Positions 25,143-34,527 of a stretch of DNA of 64,000 nucleotides are shown in pieces. The stretch's first letter is position 1, and every line of letters starts with the position of its first letter. Position numbers and translations under genes: made by a program. This stretch comes from Streptomyces sp. CMB-StM0423 (GTDB lineage: Bacteria > Actinomycetota > Actinomycetes > Streptomycetales > Streptomycetaceae): contig NZ_CP025407.1 of the NCBI RefSeq assembly GCF_002847285.1, forward strand, positions 6,017,001 through 6,081,000. Reading direction: 5' to 3'. The notes under the pieces are model-generated. The model searched no databases. It worked only from the letters and a program-made list of their open reading frames with translations, and was not told the origin of the DNA.

Positions 25143-26521
25143 GCCGGATCCCCCGGGTCCTCCGCGCAGGCCGCGAGACCCTGCTGCATCAGCTCGCCGA
25201 TGCGGACGGCCGCGGCGTGGTCGAGGAGGGCGCGGGAGTAGCGGACGGCCAGGTGCAGCCGGCCCGCGGTGGACGCGGCGGTGATCGCGAGGCCGCGCGG
25301 CATCCGGGACGGGGCGGAGACCCACACGGCGGTCGGGCGGCCGGCGGCGCCGAAGTCCAGCGGGTAGACGATGCGGCCGAGGTTGGACAACAGGGTGGTC
25401 GACATCAGCGGCGCGGCGGCGCTGCGCAGCGTACGGGCCAGCACGCCGCGGACGCCGACGGGCAGCACCGGCGCGGTGAGCAGCACGCCGTAGAGGCCCA
25501 GCGGGTGGCTCGGCTCGGACTTGAGCGTGTGCGTACGGGCCATGGTGGCGCGCAGCAGCCGCTCGACCGCCGCCCGGTCCGGCGCCTCGCCGCCGGTCAG
25601 CGCCTCCGCGTCGGCCCGCTCCTCCGGCCCGAAGCCGACCTCGGTCAGCCGGGTGCCGTTGCCTATCAGCATCTCGGCGGACTCCCGCGCGCGGTTGTCG
25701 ACGGGCATGGTGATGCGCACCGGGGCGGTGCGGGCGCCGTGCGCACGGTTCCAGCGGGCGGCGGTGAGGCACGTGGCGACGAGGAGCTGGTCGTTGACGG
25801 TGGCGCCGTAGGAGGTGCGGCGGGGGGCGGGCAGGTCGAGGAGGAGCAGGCCGTTGCCGGTGCCGGGAGACCCGGAAGACGACGTGTCGCCGGCGATGCG
25901 GGCCGGGCGGGCGGGTCCCGGGCGGCCGGCGTCGGCGGGCGGGGGCGCGGGCGGTGCGGCGGCCGCCTTCGGTCCCGTACGGGCCGGGGACTTGCCGCCG
26001 GCGGAAGCCGCGGCCTGGGGTTCGCCGCCCGCGTACACCTCCGCCGCCGTCGCCAGCACCCGCAGGCACGAAGGGCCGTCCATGGCGGTGTGGTTGACGG
26101 TGGTCATCAGGACCGTGCCGCCGTCCCCGGTCTCGACGGCCTCGATGCGCACCGGTGGCGCGGCGTCCAGCGGCGGGCAGTCGGTCATGGTGCGCTCGCG
26201 CGCCGCCTCCAGCACGCTGGGCCCCGCGGGCAGGAACGCCACCGGGTCGACGTCGGCCTCCGGGGTCACCTGCCACTGGTAACGGCGGTGCCACCAGCGG
26301 CTGGCGGCCTTGCGCTGCTGGAACCTGGGGTGCCGGCGCGCGGCTTCGGCGAGCGCGGTGCGCAGCCGCTCGGGCTCGAACCGCCCGGGGAAGTGGAGCT
26401 CGATGTGCACGGTCTCCGGCTCCACCGGATCCGTGCAGTGCAGCGAGACCTCGTCCACCGTGGGGAACGGGACCCGTCCCGGCGCCGCAGGGGCGGGCCG
26501 GGCGGGCTGCGTCACCGTCAT
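25139..26521 (-). CDS. Condensation-domain acyltransferase (PapA/WS-DGAT-like)
   Basis: A 460-residue protein of the chloramphenicol acetyltransferase/condensation fold. The active-site motif HxxxDG is present as VNHTAMDGPSCLRVL near residue 140, with the late structural motif LLSNLGRIVYPLDFG near 390. An Ala/Pro/Gly linker (about 165-215) separates the halves. Stand-alone members (PapA, WS/DGAT) esterify sugars or lipids from acyl-CoA or acyl carriers. In this directon it is a good candidate for acylating the assembled glycan. It follows the aftD-like gene by 52 bp and overlaps the methyltransferase gene by GTGA. Confidence 0.8.
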   Translation of the reverse strand: MTVTQPARPAPAAPGRVPFPTVDEVSLHCTDPVEPETVHIELHFPGRFEPERLRTALAEAARRHPRFQQRKAASRWWHRRYQWQVTPEADVDPVAFLPAGPSVLEAARERTMTDCPPLDAAPPVRIEAVETGDGGTVLMTTVNHTAMDGPSCLRVLATAAEVYAGGEPQAAASAGGKSPARTGPKAAAAPPAPPPADAGRPGPARPARIAGDTSSSGSPGTGNGLLLLDLPAPRRTSYGATVNDQLLVATCLTAARWNRAHGARTAPVRITMPVDNRARESAEMLIGNGTRLTEVGFGPEERADAEALTGGEAPDRAAVERLLRATMARTHTLKSEPSHPLGLYGVLLTAPVLPVGVRGVLARTLRSAAAPLMSTTLLSNLGRIVYPLDFGAAGRPTAVWVSAPSRMPRGLAITAASTAGRLHLAVRYSRALLDHAAAVRIGELMQQGLAACAEDPGDPA

Positions 26522-26573
26522 CTACGCCTCTCCTTCGCGGTGGGCGCCCCGGGTGCGGGGCGCCCACCGGTGT

Positions 26574-29500
26574 TCACTTGCCGTTCTCCTCCCGCCGGCC
26601 GGCGGGCGTGCCGTCGTCCGGCGGGGTGTCCGCGGGGGGTGCGTCCGCGGGCGGGGTGTCCTGTACGTCATCCGCCTGGTCGGCCGGATCCGACGACTCC
26701 GACGGGTCCGCCGTGCCGCTGAGCGGGATCGGCGGCTTGGGCACGAAGGCGTCGCGCGGCTCGTCCTGGGCGGTGCCCAGCGGCGGGGTCGCCGAGTCGT
26801 CCGCCGCGGCCCGCTCGGTGCCGAGCGCCGGCGTCTGCTCGGCGGCGGCCGCCGACCTGCGGCGCCAGAATCGCTGCGTCGGCCGGTCCGGTTCCGCCTG
26901 CGGTGCGGGGGCGGGGTCCGTCGCGACGGCCGTACGTCCGGGCGGCCCGCCGGGCCCGGGCGGCGGACCGCCTGCGGGCGCACCCGCGCCGTACGCGGGG
27001 AACGCGGCCGTCTCCGCCTCCGGGTCGACGTCCGGGCCGTACCCGCTCTCCGGCCCGGCCGGCTCCGGCCGCTCCGCGGTGACCAGCGCCGCGGCCAGCG
27101 CCAGCACGGCGAGCGCCTGCGCGACGCCGCTGAAGGCCCCCTCGTCCATGCGGACAGCCTCGCCCGCTCCGGTCAGCGCCGCAACACCCGCGCCGGCCAT
27201 GGCCACGAGCGCCAGCGGCGCGAGCAGCCCGGCCCGGGTCCGCGCCAGCAGCGCCAGCGCCGGCACGATCAGCGCGTAGGGACCGGCCACCACGGCGACC
27301 ACGGCGGTGAGCACCAGCGCGCCCAGCACCCAGCCCGGCGCCGGCGGCGCCGGCTCGGCGACGACCACCTCGCGCCGCCCGGCGCGGACGAACGCCAGCC
27401 CGATGAGCGCCAGGATCGCGGCGACACCGGCGAAGATCCCGGCGTCGTACCAGGCCGCCGGCTTGTACTCCAGCTTCACCTCGCCGCTCTTGTCGGCGGG
27501 CACCAGGAAGCCCTGCTGCCAGCCGTCGAGCCGCACCGACTCCAGTTCCTCGCCGTCGAGCGTGGCCTTCCAGCCGTCGTTGTAGTTCTCGTACGTCGTG
27601 AGGTACGCGTCCTGGCCCTCGCCGACCGTCACGGCGCGCTCGTCGCCCGCCCAGTCGGTGGCCTCCACGTCGCGCCCCGCGGCCGCCGCGGCGGGCTCGC
27701 CGCGGGTGAGCGTCAGGTCGGTGACCGCCAGCGCCTCGCCGTCGCCCGCGGCGACCGCGTGCCGGCCGGCGGCCAACTGCACGGGACCCGCGGTCTCGCC
27801 CTCGTCCGGGCACAGCTCGATGTCGACGGGCCTGCGGTCGACCAGGTCGCCCAGCGTGCCCTCGGCGCGGGTGTTGAGCAACTGCCCGTCCACGGACACC
27901 ACCGGGCCGCTGCCGCACTCCAGCTCGAACGGCTTGTCCTTCTTCACCGGCTTGGTGCGCAGGTCCTCCGTCGCGTCCTCGCCGAGCGCCGGCACGTAGA
28001 CCTCGGTGAGGCCCACGGGCAGTTGCACGTCGCGGTCCGCGAACGGGTTGTGCACGGAAAGCGACTCGGTCTCGGTGACCTTGATGTCGAGCCTGTTGGT
28101 CGTCACCGGCGGGATCCGCACCCAGCCGTTGGCGTCCACGCCCACGGTCTGCGCCCCGGTCGGGGTGCTCACCTCGACCTCGGTCGGCCGCGCCGACAGG
28201 CCGCCGGCGGGCGCGAGCACGAACTCGCTGATCTCGGTGGCCTCCGGCCAGGTCAGTGTCAGCGACTCGTCCGTCCCGGCGATCCAGGCCGTGGTCAGGT
28301 CCTTGTCGACCAGGTTGCGCGGGCTCAACTGCGGACTCAGCGGCATCGTGGAGCCCGCGGTGACGCTGATCCGCTCCTCCGGCAGCGCGCTCAGGTCGTC
28401 GAGCAGCGCGTCGAGTTCCGGCCCCTGTACGGGCAGCGCCTTCCCGGTGACGGTGTACTCGCCCTCCCCGGACTCGAAGCGCCGCTGCAGACCCGTCTCG
28501 GCCGCGGCCGGGTTGAGGCCGCCGAGGTCGCTGCCGCGGTGCAGGGAGATCTGCTCCGCGTCCGCCGTCACCTGCCTGGCGTCCGCGGGCAGCCGGAGCT
28601 GCCTGCTGACCGGCGAGACGCCGGGGATCTCGACCTCGGCGAAGCCGGCGCCGGCGAAGCCGGTGCGGGCGCCCTCGGTCTTGCGGATGGTGATCCGCAG
28701 CCAGTCCGCCTGCCCCTCGGGGGACTTGACGGTCTGCGTCCGGCCACCGGCCTGCAGCGTGCTGACCTCGCTGCCCCGCGGGGTCTCCACCTCGACCTCG
28801 ACGGGCTCGGGCCGGATGCCGGCGCCGGGCAGCGGCGTCAGGTCCAGCGTGCCCTCCAGGTTCGTGGGCTCGGTGAAGTCGATCTGCAGCCACTCGCCCT
28901 TGGACGTGTCCGGGTTGCCCTCGGCCCAGCCGGTCTGCGGCACGCCGTCGAAGGCGTTGACGGGGTCGAACTGCGGCAGGTGGAACATCCAGTTGCCGCT
29001 GGTCGACGCGGTCACCGAGGCGGCGCCGTCGAGGACGGCGGTCGTCTGGTGCTCCGCGCCCTTCTCCGGCACGATCATCCGCGGCTCGTCCCCGGGGTCC
29101 TGGAGGCTCTCCTCCGGGTTCTTCTCGTCCTCGGTGTAGGTGTACGAGGTGTTGTTGTTGACCACGCCGAACCGGGTGTCCGCCCGGCGCAGCCCATCGG
29201 CCTGCACCTTGACCGCAGGCTTCTCGACGCCCGGGTGGTCGTCGCCCGCGAGCACCGCGGGCCGGCCCTGCCAGTCGGGGTCGGCGGAGAGCTGCAGCAG
29301 CGACTCCGGGCCGCCGCTGAGGACGGCGGTGTCGGCGGCGTTGAGCGCGCCGGCCGGGCCCGGGCGCAGGTCCTCGCCGTCGGCCGGCTGGTAGATCTCC
29401 ACCGCCCGCTGGCGCGAGAACAGCCCCTCGATCTGCAGCGGCGTGCCCTCGGGGATGCGGCCGCCGGTCAGCTCGGGACCGAACTCGGCGACCTTCTCGT

Positions 29501-31214
29501 AGCCGGAGGACGTGAGCGTCTGCTTCACGGTGGTCGGCGGGACGTAGCCGACCTGGTCGGGGTCGAGGTCGTTGCGTACGACGACGTAGTGCAGGCCCGC
29601 GCGGGCCAGGAACGCCTGGAGGCCCGGCACTTCGCCGCCGGTCATCAGCGCCTGGTCGACGGCGTCCATCGCGCGCCGCGAACCCGCCGTGCCGAACGGC
29701 ACGTAGTCGCGCTGCGCCCAGCGGGACTCGGCGAGCACGTCCAGCGGCTGGTCGATCGGCTTGCCCCACTCGTACGTGCCGTGCGCGGTCGCCGGCACCA
29801 CCAGGGCCCGGCTGTCGGGGGAGTACTCCTCCAGCCAGTCCGCCGTCTGCTCCCAGTGCTTGGGCAGCTTGTCGAACGCGCCCGGCTGCAGCACGTCGCC
29901 GTTGGCGTACGGCAGCAGCAGCCCCGGCAGCACGACGAGGGACGCGATCGCGGGCACCCACGCACTGCGCCGCGGGTTGGCGCGGGTGCCGCGGCGCTCG
30001 GCGGCGACCGCGACGAAGTGCGCGAGGCCCAGGGCGAGCGCGAGGGCCAGGCCCGGCTGGAACTTGTAGATGTTGCGGAACGGGCTCAGCCAACTGTCCA
30101 GCGCGTCCTGCACGCTGCCGGAGAACGGGGCGCCCAGCGCGCCGCCGTAGCCGGCCAGGGTGACCAGCACGACGACCATCACGGTCAGCACCAGCCAGCG
30201 CCGCTCGGGCAGGTCACGCCGGGCCAGGCCCGCCAGGCCCAGGCCGGCGGCGAGCACGGAGGACAGGATCGGCAGCCAGCCGGTGGCCACGGTCCAGCCG
30301 CCGGGCAGCCACGCCTCGCCGAAGTTCAGGTACGCGACCCAGTTGCCGGTGCCGCGCAGCACCTCGGTCGCCGACATGGTGGTCGTGGTGTTGTGCGCGG
30401 TCTCGATGAACGGCAGGAAGTTCTCGCCGTAGACGCCGAGGAGCAGCAGCGGCACGATCCACCACAGGCACGCCAGCAGCACCCCGGGCAGCCACCACGC
30501 CAGCAGCTTGGTGCGGCGCGAGCCGGTGCGGGTGCACACGTACAGCAGCGCGGGCAGCAGCGCGGCCAGCGTGGAGGCCGCGTTGACGCCGCCCATGAAC
30601 GGGATGATCAGCGCCGAGCGGGCGGCCGCGACCCGCGGCGTCAGCCGCTCGTCGAGCAGCGGCAGCAGCACCCACGGCAGGATCGCGCCGGGCAGCGCGC
30701 CGGCGGAGGTGGAGCCGACGATGATGGTGAACACGGGCCACAGCGCGTACGCGACGGCGCCCAGCACCCGGGTCCCCGGGGTGCCGAAGCCCAGCCGGTC
30801 GGCCAGCTTCAGCGCGCCCCAGAACGCGGCGGTGACCACGAGCGACAGCCACAGCCGCTCGGCCAGCCACGTCGGTACCTGTGCCACGTCGGTGAGCAGG
30901 TAGTACGGCAGCATCGGAAAGGCGTAGCCGAAGTACTGGTCGTGGATGCCGCCGAAGCCGTTCTGGTCGTGCCACAGCTCGCCCAGGTCGCCGGCGAACT
31001 TCATCGGGTCGACCACCACGCCGAGCTTCGTCTCGAACGTCGTCTTCCCCGCCGAGGGGATGAGCCAGGCGACGAACGCGAACGCCCAGAAGCCGAGCGG
31101 CCAGCGCCAACTGCGCCGGCTCTCGGGCGGCCGCGCCCCTGCCGGCCCCGAGGGGGGCGGTGGTGAGTAGGGCCGGCCGGGCGTGGCCGGCTGCGCGGGG
31201 AGCGTGGAGGTCAT
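26574..31214 (-). CDS. aftD: AftD-like alpha-(1->3)-arabinofuranosyltransferase (DUF3367)
   Basis: A giant 1546-residue membrane enzyme. The N-terminal 450 residues hold about eleven helices of a GT-C fold with the signature WHDQNGFGGIHDQYFGYAFP and GWTVATGWLP after the early helices. Residues about 500-1300 are extracytoplasmic with discoidin/CBM-like blocks (NAFDGVPQTGWAEG, EWLQIDFTEPTNLEG, NLVDKDLTTAWIAGT). The C-terminus has more helices and a Pro-rich tail. In mycobacteria AftD adds alpha-1,3 D-arabinofuranose from decaprenyl-phospho-arabinose to arabinan. Streptomycetes lack that arabinogalactan, so the substrate here is unknown. ATG at 31214 overlaps the upstream methyltransferase stop. 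Confidence 0.85.
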   Translation of the reverse strand: MTSTLPAQPATPGRPYSPPPPSGPAGARPPESRRSWRWPLGFWAFAFVAWLIPSAGKTTFETKLGVVVDPMKFAGDLGELWHDQNGFGGIHDQYFGYAFPMLPYYLLTDVAQVPTWLAERLWLSLVVTAAFWGALKLADRLGFGTPGTRVLGAVAYALWPVFTIIVGSTSAGALPGAILPWVLLPLLDERLTPRVAAARSALIIPFMGGVNAASTLAALLPALLYVCTRTGSRRTKLLAWWLPGVLLACLWWIVPLLLLGVYGENFLPFIETAHNTTTTMSATEVLRGTGNWVAYLNFGEAWLPGGWTVATGWLPILSSVLAAGLGLAGLARRDLPERRWLVLTVMVVVLVTLAGYGGALGAPFSGSVQDALDSWLSPFRNIYKFQPGLALALALGLAHFVAVAAERRGTRANPRRSAWVPAIASLVVLPGLLLPYANGDVLQPGAFDKLPKHWEQTADWLEEYSPDSRALVVPATAHGTYEWGKPIDQPLDVLAESRWAQRDYVPFGTAGSRRAMDAVDQALMTGGEVPGLQAFLARAGLHYVVVRNDLDPDQVGYVPPTTVKQTLTSSGYEKVAEFGPELTGGRIPEGTPLQIEGLFSRQRAVEIYQPADGEDLRPGPAGALNAADTAVLSGGPESLLQLSADPDWQGRPAVLAGDDHPGVEKPAVKVQADGLRRADTRFGVVNNNTSYTYTEDEKNPEESLQDPGDEPRMIVPEKGAEHQTTAVLDGAASVTASTSGNWMFHLPQFDPVNAFDGVPQTGWAEGNPDTSKGEWLQIDFTEPTNLEGTLDLTPLPGAGIRPEPVEVEVETPRGSEVSTLQAGGRTQTVKSPEGQADWLRITIRKTEGARTGFAGAGFAEVEIPGVSPVSRQLRLPADARQVTADAEQISLHRGSDLGGLNPAAAETGLQRRFESGEGEYTVTGKALPVQGPELDALLDDLSALPEERISVTAGSTMPLSPQLSPRNLVDKDLTTAWIAGTDESLTLTWPEATEISEFVLAPAGGLSARPTEVEVSTPTGAQTVGVDANGWVRIPPVTTNRLDIKVTETESLSVHNPFADRDVQLPVGLTEVYVPALGEDATEDLRTKPVKKDKPFELECGSGPVVSVDGQLLNTRAEGTLGDLVDRRPVDIELCPDEGETAGPVQLAAGRHAVAAGDGEALAVTDLTLTRGEPAAAAAGRDVEATDWAGDERAVTVGEGQDAYLTTYENYNDGWKATLDGEELESVRLDGWQQGFLVPADKSGEVKLEYKPAAWYDAGIFAGVAAILALIGLAFVRAGRREVVVAEPAPPAPGWVLGALVLTAVVAVVAGPYALIVPALALLARTRAGLLAPLALVAMAGAGVAALTGAGEAVRMDEGAFSGVAQALAVLALAAALVTAERPEPAGPESGYGPDVDPEAETAAFPAYGAGAPAGGPPPGPGGPPGRTAVATDPAPAPQAEPDRPTQRFWRRRSAAAAEQTPALGTERAAADDSATPPLGTAQDEPRDAFVPKPPIPLSGTADPSESSDPADQADDVQDTPPADAPPADTPPDDGTPAGRREENGK

Positions 31215-31945
31215 GGGCACCGCCGGAGTATGAGAAGAAGGTTCCAGGTGGCGAACTCGCGTACGCCGGGGACACGGACGACGGCCTCGGCGAGGAAGGG
31301 CCAGTAACGGGACCGGGCCGCGACGACCTCGACGTCGTCCCGGGCCCGTACCGCCTTGAGCGTGGGGCCTATGTGGATGGCGAAGAGGTTCTCGCCCAGG
31401 GTGTGCTTCGGATCGCGTCCGGTGCGCCGCGTGTAGCGGCGGCGCGCCCGGTCCGCGCCCAGGTAGTGCCAGGGCGCCTGCTCGTGGCCGCCCCAGGGGG
31501 AGAGCCAGTTGGTGAACGCCACGTACAGCAGGCCGCCGGGCTTGGTGACCCGGATCAGCTCGCTGAGGAAGGTCTCGGGGTCGGCGACGTGCTCCAGCAC
31601 GTTGGAGGAGAACGCGACGTCGGCGACGCCGTCGGCGAGCGGCAGCAGATAGCCGTCGGCGACCACCGCACCGGTGGTCACGTCGGAGCCGGCCGCCATC
31701 TCGCCCGCGTCGCAGTCGAAGAGGTACGCCTCCGCGCCCCGGCTGCGGAACTCCTCCGTGAACCAGCCCCCGCCGCCGCCGACGTCGACGACCAACCGGT
31801 CCTTGAGCGGCGTGATCCGCTCGACCTGGTCCGCCGCGTCCCGCGCCAGCAGGCTGTACGCGCGGGCGGGGTCTTCCTGCTCCTTCATGAAGGCGCGGAA
31901 GAGGGTGGCCGACCGCCGGATGGAGGGGTCCCGCACTGCTGTCAC
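31211..31945 (-). CDS. Class I SAM-dependent methyltransferase (Rv0224c-like)
   Basis: A 244-residue methyltransferase: motif I LVVDVGGGGGWFTEEF, then YLFDCDAGEM, VAFSSNVLEHVADPETFLSE and VTKPGGLLYVAFTNWLSPWG. The HEQAPWHYLG and ENLFAIHIGPTL segments are typical of the actinobacterial family beside GT4 and DUF3068 genes, as in Mycobacterium Rv0224c. The GTG at 31945 overlaps the upstream glycosyltransferase stop, and its stop overlaps the aftD start, so three genes are translationally linked. Confidence 0.85.
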   Translation of the reverse strand: MTAVRDPSIRRSATLFRAFMKEQEDPARAYSLLARDAADQVERITPLKDRLVVDVGGGGGWFTEEFRSRGAEAYLFDCDAGEMAAGSDVTTGAVVADGYLLPLADGVADVAFSSNVLEHVADPETFLSELIRVTKPGGLLYVAFTNWLSPWGGHEQAPWHYLGADRARRRYTRRTGRDPKHTLGENLFAIHIGPTLKAVRARDDVEVVAARSRYWPFLAEAVVRVPGVREFATWNLLLILRRCP

Positions 31946-33249
31946 CCTCCCCGCTTGTCGTGCTGCCCGGCGCGGGCGAGCGCCTCGTCGGCGACGGCGC
32001 GGAAGTCGCGTACCGTCGCCTCCCAGCTCAGCCGGGTGGCGCGCTGCCGGGCCGCGGCGCCGAGGGCGGCGCGCCGCTCCTCGCTGAGCGCCAGCGCGCA
32101 CCAGTGGGCGGCGAACGCGCTCTCGCCGCGGGCCAGCATGCCGGTGTCGCCGTCGCGGATGGAGTCGCGCAGGCCGGGGATGTCGAAGCCGATCGCGGGC
32201 GTGCCGCGTACCGCCGCCTCGGTCACCACCAGGCCCCAGCCCTCGACGAGGGAGGGGTGCAGCAGCAGCCAGGAAGAGGCGAGGAGGCGGTGCTTCTCGC
32301 CCTCGGAGACATGGCCGGCGAACGTCACGCCGGGTCCCGCCATCGCTTCGAGCCGGCCGCGCTCGGGCCCGGTGCCGACGATGACCAGTTGGCCGCCGGT
32401 GACCGGGCGCACCCGCTCCCACAGCCGCAGCAGCAGGTCGATGCGCTTGTACTCCACCAGCCGGCCCATCGCCAGGAACAGCGGCTCGGGCGACTTCTGC
32501 GGCAGCGGGCCCGGGTCCTCGACGCCGTTGTGGACGACCCGTATCCGCTTGGGGTCGACGCCTATGTTGCGCAGCGCGGTGGCGGTGGAGGAGGAGACGG
32601 CGACCAGGAGGTTGCCGCGGTGCGCGCCGGCGAGCGCCCAGTGCTCCAGCCGGCGGCCGAGGCGGGCGAGGGGGCCGGGGTAGCGCATCGCCCACAGCTC
32701 GGTGTGCACGTGGTTGACGAGGCACAGCGACGGGCCGCTGTGCCACAGCGGCGCCAGGTAGGGCATGCCGTTGCAGACCTCGACCAGCAGGTCGGTGCCG
32801 CCGACGTGGCGGGAGAGCGCGCGGCGCGCGCGCAGGAAGTGGGCCAGCTCGAAGGTGGTACCGCCCGCGGAGACGACGCGGTAGTCGCGGTACGCGGCCG
32901 GGCCGCCGCAGACGAGGGTCACCTGGTGGCCGTGGTCGGTCAGCCCGCCGGCCAAGCGGTCCACGAGCAGTTCCGAGCCGCCTGCGGCGGGGTTGCCGAG
33001 GTCGCGCCGGGCGAGGAAGGTGATCCGCCGGGCGGCGTGATCGCTGCCGTGGCCGTCGCCGCCGCGGCCGTCGGCCCCGCGGGTGCCGGCGGCACGGGCG
33101 CCGCGGTCCTCGGGGCCGCGGGTGCCGGGGCGCTGGGCGGTGTGGCCTTCCGTGCCCCGGCTCGCGGGCACACGGGCGGTCCCGGCCGGGTGCGGGTGCG
33201 TACGCCGGAGCGCGTCCGCGTCCAGGGACGGGGGTACGTGCTGGGGCAT
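31942..33249 (-). CDS. GT4-type glycosyltransferase
   Basis: A 435-residue GT-B enzyme. The N-terminal domain starts at ITFLARRDLGNPAAGGSELLV, with GLTDHGHQVTLVCGG for acceptor binding; the C-terminal domain shows RIRVVHNGVEDPG, LFLAMGRLVEYKRIDLLL, VIVGTGPERGRLEAM and the retaining-enzyme motif HPSLVEGWGLVVTEAA. It uses a nucleotide sugar at the cytosolic membrane face. Residues 1-75 are a low-complexity Arg/Gly/Pro region. The ATG at 33249 has GGAG seven bases upstream; the longer frame from GTG 33372 has none. Relatives neighbour DUF3068 genes (Rv0225-like). Confidence 0.85.
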   Translation of the reverse strand: MPQHVPPSLDADALRRTHPHPAGTARVPASRGTEGHTAQRPGTRGPEDRGARAAGTRGADGRGGDGHGSDHAARRITFLARRDLGNPAAGGSELLVDRLAGGLTDHGHQVTLVCGGPAAYRDYRVVSAGGTTFELAHFLRARRALSRHVGGTDLLVEVCNGMPYLAPLWHSGPSLCLVNHVHTELWAMRYPGPLARLGRRLEHWALAGAHRGNLLVAVSSSTATALRNIGVDPKRIRVVHNGVEDPGPLPQKSPEPLFLAMGRLVEYKRIDLLLRLWERVRPVTGGQLVIVGTGPERGRLEAMAGPGVTFAGHVSEGEKHRLLASSWLLLHPSLVEGWGLVVTEAAVRGTPAIGFDIPGLRDSIRDGDTGMLARGESAFAAHWCALALSEERRAALGAAARQRATRLSWEATVRDFRAVADEALARAGQHDKRGG

Positions 33250-33393
33250 CGGTGCTCCAACTCGTCTCAGGGTGCGGGCGGGTGGTTCAGGGCCGTTCGT
33301 GGGGTGCGGCATGGCGGTCGGGTGGACGGGAGCGACGGGGACGCCGGCCGGGGGGACCGGCGTCCCCGTCACGGGGGTGGGGGGTGAGGGGCA

Positions 33394-34404
33394 TCAGGCC
33401 GCGACCGGCTGGGGCGGGACGCCGTCCGGCTCCCGGTCGCGGTCCGGCTCGTCCCGCCGGCCGCCGCGGGCCAGCAGCACGGCACCGGCGCCCGCGAGTA
33501 CGAAACCGGCCACCAGCGCGACGACCGGCAGGGTCTCGCCGACCAGCTTCAGCCTGCTGCTGTCCTCGTCGGCGAGTTCGACCTGCTCCTTCTGGGTCTC
33601 CTCGGTGAACGCGATGCCGTCGCTCTGCAGCAGCGTGACCTCGTCGGTGCCGCCGCCGGGCTGGCGCAGCGTCTTCTTCGGCGCGATGGAGGCGTAGATG
33701 ATGCGGCCGGTGCGCTCGTCGGCGACCAGCTCGATCTTCTCGTTGGCGTACCACTCGTCGGCGAACACCTGCTCCTTGTCGGGCAGTCCGACCATCACGC
33801 CCGGCACCTGCCGGGTGCCGGTCTTGACGGGCTCGATCTCGCCGGTGAAGGCGAGCCCGGTGTAGCCCTGGATCTCCCGCCTGCCGTCGTACTTCAGCGC
33901 CACGGTGTCCTGGGCGGTGCTGTCCCACCAGCGGTACGTGCGCTCCTCGACGTCGAAGGGGAACTTCAGGTACGCGTCCCCGCCGAACCGGTTGCCGTCC
34001 ACGCCGGTGAACTCGTCGCAGCAGTGCTCCGGCGCGTTCGTCTCGCGGTTCATGACCCACCGCTCGGTGGTGTACTGGAACGCGCGGCGCGGGTCGTCGA
34101 TCTCCCGCGTCAGCGGGGTGTCGATGGTGGTGGCGGCGTCCCAGACGGCGGTGTCGTCGTCGCCCGCCGCCACGTCGCCCAGCACCCGCCGGACGATCGT
34201 CAGCTCCTGGTTGTCCCGTTCCTTCTGGTTTTCGGTGTCGTAGAAGGTGCCGGTGCCCTCGTAGCGCGTCGTCGAGTCGATGTCGACGGGGTTCAGCTTG
34301 GCCCGCGGCTCGACGTAGAACGCGAGCATGGGGGCGAGCACGAGCAGGAAGACGCCCAACCCCAGCAGGATGAGGGGCAGGGGTGACGCGGTACGGCGGC
34401 TCAT
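33394..34404 (-). CDS. DUF3068 (PorA-like) membrane protein
   Basis: A 336-residue protein with one N-terminal helix (LPLILLGLGVFLLVLAPMLA) immediately followed by FYVEPRAKLNPVDIDSTTRY, the family signature, then a beta-rich extracytoplasmic domain of about 240 residues and a C-terminal helix (VVALVAGFVLAGAGAVLLA). DUF3068 proteins are common in actinobacteria and include Mycobacterium Rv0227c; their biochemical role is unknown. It is the first gene of the glycan directon, driven by a TTGACA/TACGTT promoter shared back-to-back with a DUF2613-like micro-gene. Confidence 0.85.
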   Translation of the reverse strand: MSRRTASPLPLILLGLGVFLLVLAPMLAFYVEPRAKLNPVDIDSTTRYEGTGTFYDTENQKERDNQELTIVRRVLGDVAAGDDDTAVWDAATTIDTPLTREIDDPRRAFQYTTERWVMNRETNAPEHCCDEFTGVDGNRFGGDAYLKFPFDVEERTYRWWDSTAQDTVALKYDGRREIQGYTGLAFTGEIEPVKTGTRQVPGVMVGLPDKEQVFADEWYANEKIELVADERTGRIIYASIAPKKTLRQPGGGTDEVTLLQSDGIAFTEETQKEQVELADEDSSRLKLVGETLPVVALVAGFVLAGAGAVLLARGGRRDEPDRDREPDGVPPQPVAA

Positions 34405-34474
34405 GCTGCACTCCCGGCAGGGGCTGGTTTACGACGCTGGTTTTGTCACCGCGGTGCAAGTTCTACGGGTCGGT

Positions 34475-34504
34475 AACGTAAGGCTGTGCTTGACAGGGTG
34501 TCAA
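34475..34504 (-). promoter_or_regulatory. Promoter of the DUF3068-aftD directon within a palindrome
   Basis: On the minus strand TTGACA (34499-34504), an 18-base spacer and TACGTT (34475-34480). The -35 is half of a perfect repeat TTGACA-GGG-TGTCAA at 34490-34504, whose other arm is a plus-strand TTGACA facing the micro-gene. The repeat may be an operator or simply two overlapping -35 elements. Confidence 0.6.
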
Positions 34505-34527
34505 TGCTGCTCCCACACTCAGCGTCC

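Noticed and set aside
26310..31166. Very long plus-strand open frame opposite the aftD-like gene
   Set aside because: It is Arg/Gly/Gln/His-rich with no domain pattern, while the minus strand shows AftD helices and coupled starts; high GC makes such antisense frames.
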